DNA of 11,696 bases. Origin: Tepidisphaeraceae bacterium (GTDB taxonomy: Bacteria; Planctomycetota; Phycisphaerae; Tepidisphaerales; Tepidisphaeraceae). This document shows positions 6,898-11,696 of this stretch, one piece after another. The notes under the pieces were generated by a model. That model did not search any database, was not told the DNA's origin, and saw nothing but the letters and a program-made list of their open reading frames with translations. Numbering within the stretch: the first letter of the stretch is position 1; the number at the start of each line of letters is the position of its first letter. The DNA is taken from positions 1 through 11,696 of the forward strand of contig JANWHF010000330.1 of NCBI GenBank assembly GCA_025450555.1, in the 5' to 3' direction. The position numbers were made by a program, and so were the translations under genes.

Positions 6898-7032
6898 ATG
6901 CCGCAGATTCATCGGCAGGTATTTGAATTCGGCCCGCGCATCGTCCCGCATCGCAAGAATGCGGCGGAGTGGATGATGTGGATCGTCCTGGCGCCGATCG
7001 CGTGGATTTGCAGCTTGTTTGTCGCGGAGTAA
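6898..7032 (+). CDS. 44-residue single-pass membrane microprotein
   Basis: This short protein begins 4 bases after the stop codon of the 204-residue coiled-coil gene. AGGA at 6892-6895 overlaps that stop, and AAAGGA lies at 6881-6886, so translation is probably coupled. The product has a polar, basic N-terminal half (MPQIHRQVFEFGPRIVPHRK) and one hydrophobic helix at about 25-42 (WMMWIVLAPIAWICSLFV), ending in Ala-Glu. With no signal peptide ahead of it, the helix would anchor the basic part to the cytoplasmic face. Given its position it may recruit the ESCRT-III-like proteins to the inner membrane. I know of no named family. The tight spacing and the clean membrane helix are the reasons to call it real. 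Confidence 0.65.
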   Translation: MPQIHRQVFEFGPRIVPHRKNAAEWMMWIVLAPIAWICSLFVAE

Positions 7033-7045
7033 CACTGCACGATGC

Positions 7046-7101
7046 GTAGCACAGGCTTCCAGCCTGTGGTCTTTGATTCACGGCCTGGAAGGCTGTGCCA
7101 C
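7046..7101. repeat. Second REPIN-like element, degenerate
   Basis: GTAG (7046-7049) is followed by hairpin CACAGGCT-TCC-AGCCTGTG (7050-7068). After 10 bases comes an inverted partner, CACGGCCT-GGA-AGGCTGTG (7079-7097), ending in CCAC, one base off the expected CTAC. The element shares the GTAGCACAG head with the copy at 6200 but has a different stem, so it belongs to a related REP subfamily. It lies between the microprotein and smpB and may form a transcript-end structure. Confidence 0.7.
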
Positions 7102-7148
7102 GAAGCTGCAAATGCGATGGCCATTCAAGAAGCGTTTTGACTTTGAAC

Positions 7149-7622
7149 ATGGCGGGTAAGGAAAAGCACAATCTCGCGCCGCGGATCAGCAACCGCCGGG
7201 CGCTGCACCAGTTTCACATCGACGCGAAACTCGAGTGCGGCATCGTCCTGGTCGGCAGCGAAGTCAAATCGCTTCGCCAAGGTAAGGCGACGCTCCAGGA
7301 TGCCTTCGCGCGAATCGAGAATGGTGAGCTGATGCTCCACAACGCCCACATCGACCCGTACGAAAAGGCATCGCTGGTAACCAATCACGAGCCCAAGCGC
7401 TCGCGCAAGCTGCTGGCCCATCGCCGCGAAATCGAGCGACTGGCCGGGGCGACCAGCCAGAAGGGCACCACGCTCATCCCCCTCGCGATCTATTTCAAGG
7501 AAGGCAAAGCCAAAGTCGAACTTGGCGTCGCCCGCGGCAAGCAGGAGCACGACAAGCGCGATGCCATCAAACGCAAAGAAATGGACCGCGAGATCCGCCG
7601 GGCGATGAGCCATCGGCAATAG
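7149..7622 (+). CDS. smpB: SsrA-binding protein SmpB (trans-translation)
   Basis: SmpB binds tmRNA and delivers it to ribosomes stalled on broken messages, so that the nascent protein is tagged and the ribosome is freed. The 157-residue product carries the family motifs: NRRALHQFHIDAKLECGI, GSEVKSLRQGKATL (residues 36-49), HIDPYEKAS, KRSRKLLAHRREIERL, the GTTLIPLAIYFKEGKAKVELGVARGK block that completes the OB-type barrel, and HDKRDAIKRKEMDREIRRAM, the basic C-terminal tail that enters the mRNA channel (D135-K136-R137). The ATG at 7149 matches the usual family N-terminus. An in-frame upstream ATG at 7095 lies inside the REPIN and is rejected. No clear Shine-Dalgarno sequence precedes the start. 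The tmRNA gene is not in this window. Length is normal. Confidence 0.97.
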   Translation: MAGKEKHNLAPRISNRRALHQFHIDAKLECGIVLVGSEVKSLRQGKATLQDAFARIENGELMLHNAHIDPYEKASLVTNHEPKRSRKLLAHRREIERLAGATSQKGTTLIPLAIYFKEGKAKVELGVARGKQEHDKRDAIKRKEMDREIRRAMSHRQ

Positions 7623-7780
7623 ACCTCGATGCCAGTCCACCGCCGAAGCGACGGGAACAGGCCGGGTTTCAACACGGGTGCGCGGTGCGGAAGCGATCCG
7701 GAGCCGATTGCGGCGGAATGCGAAATTGCGGGGCAACGCCTGTGCGTCGCCTGCCATCGATTCCTGTCTCATCATTCCGC

Positions 7781-7809
7781 CCTCTCATGATCCTTTCATG
7801 GATGAGAGG
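7781..7809. promoter_or_regulatory. Inverted repeat upstream of the secreted-protein remnant
   Basis: CCTCTCAT (7781-7788) and ATGAGAGG (7802-7809) form a perfect 8-bp inverted repeat with a 13-base spacer, which adds a CC/GG pair if three bases are bulged. No T-run follows. It lies 42 bases before the ATG at 7851, in the position of an operator or a leader hairpin. The rest of 7623-7850 holds no gene that I can support. Confidence 0.35.
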
Positions 7810-7850
7810 TTAAAGTATGCCTTCCGATCCAATTCGCAGGTGGAGGAGCC

Positions 7851-8375
7851 ATGCGGTCAATTCTGCTCTCGGCGGTCGTTCTCATAGTCATTGCAGGACG
7901 CGGCGCGTTCGATTCAGCCCGCGCCGCCGCGCTGGCGTTTGATTCGGCTGCGGATCCGGCCTATGCGCCTTACTTTTCCAGCGCATTTTTGCCAAATGGA
8001 ATTAACGGTGGGTACGGCTGGGGCAGCGGGTGGGAAGGCGCAGCAGGACCCAACAACCTCGATCTGAGGGTCGTAAGTACCGCGGGTTCTACAATCAACA
8101 GCCCTTATACATCGGGCGGATCAGTGTGGATCTTGCCGCTGTTTTCGGGGGACATGTGCTTTCGTCGTCTGGTGTGTGACGGTCGTCGCAGCCGCTGGAC
8201 TGCTCGTTTACGTCTTCCACAATATTTCAGGATGAATTGGGATCGTCGGCGGCTTGCAGTTTCCATGATTGCCGAGTTCCTCATCTGTTGCGTCGGCCCG
8301 GAGTTGCAGCAGAACGGAGCTCCAAATTCCTTCCGGCGGCAAAATTTTCTTGAAAATTCCAGAATATTTACCTAA
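7851..8375 (+). pseudogene. Remnant of a secreted protein gene (PEP-CTERM-like N-terminus), decayed after about residue 95
   Basis: The start is convincing: GGAGGAG (7842-7848) lies just before the ATG, and the product begins with a signal peptide (MRSILLSAVVLIVIAG, cleavage probably after ARA near residue 25). The mature start AALAFDSAADPAYAPYF, then GINGGYGWGSGWEG, looks like the beginning of exosortase-sorted surface proteins in Planctomycetota and relatives. From about residue 95 (base 8135) the frame turns into Arg- and Cys-rich sequence (MCFRRLVCDGRRSRW) unlike an exported domain. No sorting helix or C-terminal Arg cluster follows in this or the other two frames. I infer a frameshift or deletion followed by decay. 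Alternatively it is an unusual complete 174-residue exported protein. It could still be translated from its strong ribosome binding site. Confidence 0.55.
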
Positions 8376-8555
8376 CATTAGCGTTTGCATAATGTCTTAT
8401 GATCGGTCTTGCCGCAAAGTGCTCGTAACTGGCGACTGAGGCGTTTATGGCAAATGAGGCAAGAGGCGTTGATCGCGGTCGAATGGCGCGGCGCGAGCCA
8501 CGGAATGCAGGAAGTGTGGTCGCCCGTGCGCGTGGCGGCGATCTGGTCGGTGCTG

Positions 8556-8897
8556 CGCGAAAAAATCGAAAAAGTGATGCAAAACGATGCAAAATGATGC
8601 ATTCACAGCTCGCCACGCATTCGCCCGGTGCGCTCCGGAATCCGCTTACTTCGTGCGCGGCTCTTCGCATGCAACATCCGCGAAAACGTCAAAAATGTTG
8701 CATTTGGTTGCATTTTGTTGCATCGAACGACATATTGGCGTGGTCGGCCGAAAAAACTCAAAAAGTGATGCAATATGATGCATTTTGATGCATGGCCGGC
8801 GCGCAACCCCCAAAATCAGGCGAATTTCGGGGGTTAGATTTCGAACGATGGATCGCGCGTGCATCAAAAAGTGATGCATGTGGCGCATGGTGATGCA
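8556..8897. repeat. Four copies of a helically phased GATGCA/GTTGCA array
   Basis: Within a gene-free stretch (8376-9114) the same composite unit occurs four times. An A-rich head, mostly of the form CGAAAA...AAAAA, is followed by three hexamers spaced exactly 10 bases start to start. Unit A: GATGCA at 8576, 8586, 8596. Unit B: GTTGCA at 8697, 8707, 8717. Unit C: GATGCA at 8767, 8777, 8787. Unit D is degenerate: GATGCA at 8873 and 8892 with GCGCA between. Unit-to-unit distances are irregular (121, 70 and 106 bases). The 10-base phase puts every hexamer on the same DNA face and is not a multiple of 3, so coding is an unlikely cause. A protein-binding array or a dispersed non-coding repeat fits better. 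Confidence 0.75.
8805..8835. repeat. 12-bp hairpin inside the phased array
   Basis: AACCCCCAAAAT (8805-8816) and ATTTCGGGGGTT (8824-8835) pair over 12 positions with one mismatch, around a 7-base loop. It lies between units C and D of the GATGCA array. The downstream sequence (AGATTTCG) has no proper U-tract. It may be a regulatory or replication-type hairpin, or part of the same mobile repeat. Confidence 0.55.
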
Positions 8898-8967
8898 CGG
8901 AGTCGAATGGGGTGGTCCCTCGCCAAGTTCAGCCGCCCGGCTTGTCGGGCGCTTTCCTTGCTTTCGC

Positions 8968-8991
8968 GGCGTCGCAGGAGCGACGCCCTCC
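8968..8991 (-). repeat. Single REP element with GGAG head (minus strand)
   Basis: A perfect hairpin GGCGTCGC-AGGA-GCGACGCC (8968-8987) is followed by CTCC (8988-8991), so the minus strand reads GGAG and then the palindrome. This is the REP layout with the alternative GGAG tetranucleotide. Its stem differs from the two REPINs near 6200 and 7046, indicating another REP family. A weaker stem, CGCCCG/CGGGCG (8934-8939 and 8946-8951), lies just upstream. Confidence 0.6.
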
Positions 8992-9114
8992 ATAATCGAA
9001 GCGCAGGGTCCAAATGATCTTTCGACGTCATCAAAATGACTCCTATTTCCGTAACCGGCGGCTTTCGCTATCCTTGGGTTGCAAATGAGGTTCTTGAAAG
9101 CGGAAGGAGCCAAA

Positions 9115-10614
9115 GTGATCGTTTCGCGGTTTGGGCCGGTGGCCCTGGGTTTGGCCTTGTTATTGATTCTGGCCGGGCAGTCAGGTTGTTCGCGCATTCG
9201 CCCATCCGATGGCGGCGCGCAGGCGCGCTTCAAATCGCCTCGCCGGGTGGATGCGCGCGATGTGCAGGTGCCGGCCGGTTATCGCGTGCAGGTAGTCAGC
9301 GCCGGCTTGACCTTCCCAACCGGCGTCGCATTTGATGACCAAGGCCGGGCTTACGTGACAGAGTCGGGCTATTCTTATGGCGAAAAATGGCGACCGGCCC
9401 GTCTCGTGCGCATCGAGGACGATGGCAGCAAGACCATCATCGCCCAGTCCAACCCGACGCCGTGGAACAACGGCCCCTGGAACGGCGTGAGCTTTTATCA
9501 AGGCAGCTTTTATGTCGCCGAGGGCGGCGAGATGTATGGTGGCCGCATCCTGCGGATTCATATGGATGGGAAGATCGACGTCGTGATCGATCACTTGCCG
9601 AGCTTCGGCGACCATCACACAAACGGGCCGGTCATTGGCCCCGACGGGATGATTTATTTTGGCCAGGGGACCGCGACCAACTCCGGAATCGTCGGCGCGG
9701 ACAACGCCAACCAGGGCTGGCTCAATCGCTTTCCCGAATTCCACGATATCCCGGCTCATGACGTCACCCTTCGCGGCGAGAATGTCACCTCGACCAATGC
9801 GCTGGACGTGAGCCAGGCGCAATTGACGCCGGTGAAAACGGGAGCGTATTCGGCCTATGGCGTGTGGACCTGGCGGGGCGAGGTGATTCCCGGGGCGGTG
9901 CCGTGCACCGGCGCGGTGATGAAGGCGCCGCTCGATGGAAAAGGTTTGGAAGTGGTGGCCTGGGGGCTTCGCAATCCATACGGATTGGCTTTCTCGCCCG
10001 ATGGGCAGCTTTTTGCCACCGACAACAGCTATGACGTGCGCGGTGCGCGACCCATCTACGGCACCGGCGATCTGCTTTGGAAATTGAACGACGATGGCCG
10101 CTGGTATGGCTGGCCTGATTATTTCGCCGGCGAAGTCGTAAGCAATCGCGATCGATTCCAGGCGCCGGGGACGGCGGCGCCCAAGAAGCTGCTGGCGGTT
10201 GATCCCAATCCGCCGCCGCGGCCTGATGCCATCTTTCCGGTGCATTCGGCCGCGTGCGGACTCGATTTTTCGCACAGCCAGGATTTCGGTTATGTGAATC
10301 AGGCATTCGTCGCGGAGTTTGGGGATCTTGCGCCTTCGACCGGAAAAGTATTGGCTCCCGTAGGTTTTCAGATTGTGCGGGTGGATGTGAAGACCGGCGT
10401 GTCGCAGGTGTTTGCCGCCAATCGCGGACGAAAAATCGAGCCTGCGTCTAAAGAGCATGGCCGGGGACTCGAACGGCCCATCGCGGTGCGATTCGATCCG
10501 AGCGGCAAAGATTTGTACGTCGTCGATTTTGGCGTCATCACCGAGCGCGGCGGCAAGACCGATCCGCGCCCCAACACCGGCGTCTTGTGGCGCATCACCC
10601 GGGAGTCACGATGA
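9115..10614 (+). CDS. Lipoprotein PQQ-type sugar dehydrogenase (beta-propeller)
   Basis: Members of this six-bladed propeller family oxidise sugars or related alcohols outside the cytoplasm using PQQ. Counted from GTG 9115 (499 aa): a signal peptide (MIVSRFGPVALGLALLLILAG) ends at lipobox-like QSGC with C25; Gln at -3 is unusual. Blade motifs include FPTGVAFDDQGRAYVTES (67-84), GPDGMIYFGQGT, LAFSPDGQLFATDN and IAVRFDPSGKDLYVVD. H167/H168 in GDHHTNGP match the position of the catalytic His of soluble glucose dehydrogenase, and R286 in GLRNPYGLAF matches its PQQ-binding Arg; GRWYGWPDYF is the usual YGWP motif. A segment of about 90 residues between early blades is longer than usual. GTG 9115 is chosen over TTG 9079 and ATG 9085 because GGAAGGAG (9102-9109) lies 5 bases upstream and the signal peptide then has normal length. 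The stop overlaps the cytochrome start, implying electron transfer to it. Substrate unknown; a PQQ-independent propeller is possible. Confidence 0.85.
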   Translation: MIVSRFGPVALGLALLLILAGQSGCSRIRPSDGGAQARFKSPRRVDARDVQVPAGYRVQVVSAGLTFPTGVAFDDQGRAYVTESGYSYGEKWRPARLVRIEDDGSKTIIAQSNPTPWNNGPWNGVSFYQGSFYVAEGGEMYGGRILRIHMDGKIDVVIDHLPSFGDHHTNGPVIGPDGMIYFGQGTATNSGIVGADNANQGWLNRFPEFHDIPAHDVTLRGENVTSTNALDVSQAQLTPVKTGAYSAYGVWTWRGEVIPGAVPCTGAVMKAPLDGKGLEVVAWGLRNPYGLAFSPDGQLFATDNSYDVRGARPIYGTGDLLWKLNDDGRWYGWPDYFAGEVVSNRDRFQAPGTAAPKKLLAVDPNPPPRPDAIFPVHSAACGLDFSHSQDFGYVNQAFVAEFGDLAPSTGKVLAPVGFQIVRVDVKTGVSQVFAANRGRKIEPASKEHGRGLERPIAVRFDPSGKDLYVVDFGVITERGGKTDPRPNTGVLWRITRESR

Positions 10615-11012
10615 ATTACGGAATTTCAAAAATGCCGGGCCGGATGCGCGCGTTCGTTGCGATTGCTATCGCCAGCGCGATGTTGATCACGATCTTCTCA
10701 ACGGGCTGCGCTTCATCGCGGCGCGACGCCCTTGTGGCCCGGCAGGTCAATGTTTCGAACCGGCAGCTCGAGATTGGCCAACGCGTTTTCATGGCCGAGT
10801 GCAACCAATGCCATCCCGGCGGAGCCGCGGGACTTGGGCCGGCGATTAATAACAAGCCAATCCCCGGCTTCGTTTTGCGGTTTCAGGTGCGCCATGGACT
10901 TGGAGCGATGCCGAAATTTGGTCATTCTCAGATCAGCTCCGAGGCGCTCAGTGATCTGGTGCTTTATGTGAAGACCCTTCGGCACGAGCCGATGCTGGTG
11001 GCGCGTCAATAA
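10611..11012 (+). CDS. Lipoprotein c-type cytochrome, single haem
   Basis: A 133-residue exported electron carrier. The signal peptide (MRAFVAIAIASAMLITIF) ends in a good lipobox, STGC, with lipid-attachment C33. The haem-binding motif CNQCH is at 64-68 and the distal axial ligand is probably M100 in GAMPKF, followed by a C-terminal helix (ISSEALSDLVLYVKTLR); this is the class I cytochrome c layout and of normal size. GGGAG (10601-10605) lies 5 bases before the ATG, and the ATGA overlap with the dehydrogenase stop codon shows coupled translation. The natural reading is that it takes electrons from the upstream dehydrogenase and passes them to the respiratory chain, both proteins being tethered to the same membrane. 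Internal starts at M8 or M12 would also give a usable signal peptide. Confidence 0.93.
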   Translation: MNYGISKMPGRMRAFVAIAIASAMLITIFSTGCASSRRDALVARQVNVSNRQLEIGQRVFMAECNQCHPGGAAGLGPAINNKPIPGFVLRFQVRHGLGAMPKFGHSQISSEALSDLVLYVKTLRHEPMLVARQ

Positions 11013-11045
11013 ATAAAAAATTTACATGGGCAACAATGGGTTGGT

Positions 11046-11067
11046 CACGGAGATACATATCACCGTG
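11046..11067. promoter_or_regulatory. Operator-like palindrome upstream of the ABC transporter gene
   Basis: CACGGAGAT (11046-11054) and ATCACCGTG (11059-11067) are inverted repeats matching at 8 of 9 positions with a 4-base centre. The site lies 45 bases before the ATPase ATG and 34 bases after the cytochrome stop. With no T-run following, a repressor or activator site is more likely than a terminator. Confidence 0.4.
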
Positions 11068-11111
11068 CAGGCTCGGAGACATTTGCGGCCCATCCGACAG
11101 ACTGGTGTTTG

Positions 11112-11696
11112 ATGAGTGGCGGCTTAAGCGTCAAGAATCTGCACAAGCGATACGGGGATTTCGAAGCCGTGAGGGATGTAAGCTTCGAAGTGGCCGAGGG
11201 TGAAGTGTTTGGGCTATTGGGGCCCAACGGCGCCGGCAAAACGTCGACCGTTGAGTGCATCATCGGTCTCCGCGCCGCCGACGCCGGCTCGATATCGGTG
11301 TGCGGCATCGACGCGATCGCCCAGCCCCGGCAGGTTAAAGAACATATCGGCGTCGCCCTCCAATCCACCGCGCTGCAGGACAAAATCACGCCACGCGAAG
11401 CGCTGAATCTCTTTGGCTCCTTCTATCAAAAGCGTCACCCCGCTTCGGCATTGCTCGATCGCTTTTCGCTTAACGACAAGGCGGATGATTCGTTCAACGC
11501 GCTATCAGGCGGCCAGCGGCAACGGCTTGCACTGGCGCTGGCGTTTGTGAATGACCCGCGGGTGATTTTCCTCGATGAGCCGACCACCGGCCTGGATCCT
11601 CAATCGCGGCGCGATCTTCACTCGGCGATTCTCGATCTCAAGCACGACGGGCGGACAGTGCTGTTGACGACGCATTACATCGAAGAGGCGCACCAG
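11112..11696 (+). CDS. ABC transporter ATP-binding protein (3' end outside window)
   Basis: The ATPase subunit of an ABC transporter, running off the right edge after 195 codons (typical full length is 230-310). All motifs are present: Walker A GPNGAGKT (37-44), Q-loop Q84, signature LSGGQ (131-135), Walker B VIFLDEP with catalytic E156, D-loop GLDP, and H-loop H188 in LLTTHYIEEA. The TTHYIEEA ending and the overall sequence match the DrrA/CcmA-like exporter ATPases (ABC-2 type: drug, polysaccharide or lipid export), whose permease is normally encoded next door and would lie beyond the window. The ATG at 11112 gives the expected N-terminus (LSVKNLHKRYGDFEAV). No clear Shine-Dalgarno sequence is seen. 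The 99-base gap and palindrome upstream suggest a separate transcription unit from the cytochrome. Confidence 0.95.
   Translation, partial: MSGGLSVKNLHKRYGDFEAVRDVSFEVAEGEVFGLLGPNGAGKTSTVECIIGLRAADAGSISVCGIDAIAQPRQVKEHIGVALQSTALQDKITPREALNLFGSFYQKRHPASALLDRFSLNDKADDSFNALSGGQRQRLALALAFVNDPRVIFLDEPTTGLDPQSRRDLHSAILDLKHDGRTVLLTTHYIEEAHQ

Noticed and set aside
7095..7148. Upstream in-frame start for smpB
   Set aside because: It would place the N-terminus inside the REPIN-like repeat and add 18 residues not typical of SmpB; the ATG at 7149 fits the family.
7125..7775. 216-codon open frame on the minus strand
   Set aside because: It is antisense to smpB, which has all its family motifs; there is no ribosome binding site or domain signal on the minus strand.
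8155..8232. Hydrophobic stretch (FVVWCVTVVAAAGLLVYVF) in another frame within the decayed gene
   Set aside because: It could be a remnant membrane or sorting helix after a frameshift, but it has no start, no basic C-terminal cluster and stops at once, so it cannot be supported as a gene part.
8447..8788. 113-codon open frame through the hexamer array
   Set aside because: The product is low-complexity, changes character between array units, and the 10-base repeat period is incompatible with a repeated protein frame.
8556..8897. CRISPR array
   Set aside because: The repeats are hexamers at 10-base intervals grouped in irregularly spaced clusters, not 24-40 base repeats with unique spacers of constant length, and no cas gene is present.
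9181..10458. Long open frame of 425 codons on the minus strand
   Set aside because: It lies opposite the PQQ-type dehydrogenase, whose motifs are clear. The minus product is His/Arg-rich without recognisable domains, a common shadow in GC-rich genes.
11013..11045. Terminator after the cytochrome gene
   Set aside because: The A/T-rich stretch (AAATAAAAAATTT) can form only a short A-T stem and has no GC-rich hairpin before it.

Overview
The window reads as a piece of a GC-rich bacterial chromosome, most likely from a Planctomycetota member (a Phycisphaerae-like lineage is plausible). The pointers are indirect: a KinB-type sensor kinase with a stand-alone receiver, a lipoprotein PQQ-type sugar dehydrogenase coupled to a small lipoprotein cytochrome c, a signal-peptide fragment like those of exosortase-sorted (PEP-CTERM type) secreted proteins, and several GTAG/GGAG-headed REP palindromes between genes. 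All convincing genes lie on the + strand. No rRNA, tRNA or CRISPR array is visible.

Layout. 1-1482: sensor histidine kinase, open at the left edge, overlapping a single-domain response regulator (1403-1855), then a stem-loop. 1973-4012: large polytopic membrane protein of GT-C-like layout. 4057-4501: RelB/RelE-type toxin-antitoxin pair behind its own, apparently leaderless, promoter. 4705-7032: a three-gene cluster of coiled-coil proteins and a one-helix membrane microprotein. 7149-7622: smpB. 7851-8375: a decayed secreted-protein gene. 8376-9114: about 740 bases without a gene, holding an unusual array of 10-bp-phased hexamers plus palindromes. 9115-11012: PQQ-type dehydrogenase and cytochrome c, translationally coupled. 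11112 to the right edge: an ABC transporter ATPase.

The most interesting part is 4705-7032. Two neighbouring genes each encode a segment of about 210 residues that starts with a short amphipathic helix (MPLLERVKALF and MALLDKLFGRKK), continues as a basic helical hairpin and ends in an acidic helical tail. This is the layout of ESCRT-III/Snf7 proteins, whose known bacterial relatives are PspA and Vipp1. In the first gene this segment is fused behind an alpha/beta domain and a probable winged helix, and its first residue is an internal ATG preceded by a very good ribosome binding site, so the gene may also yield a free ESCRT-III-like subunit. The microprotein could be the membrane anchor. If structure prediction confirms it, this is a compact bacterial membrane-remodelling system that looks like neither psp nor vipp1 loci.

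Functionally the rest is modular: signal transduction, envelope biogenesis, a stress module, ribosome rescue, periplasmic or outer-surface sugar oxidation feeding electrons to a cytochrome, and an export ATPase. Family assignments rest on motifs read by eye; no database search was possible.
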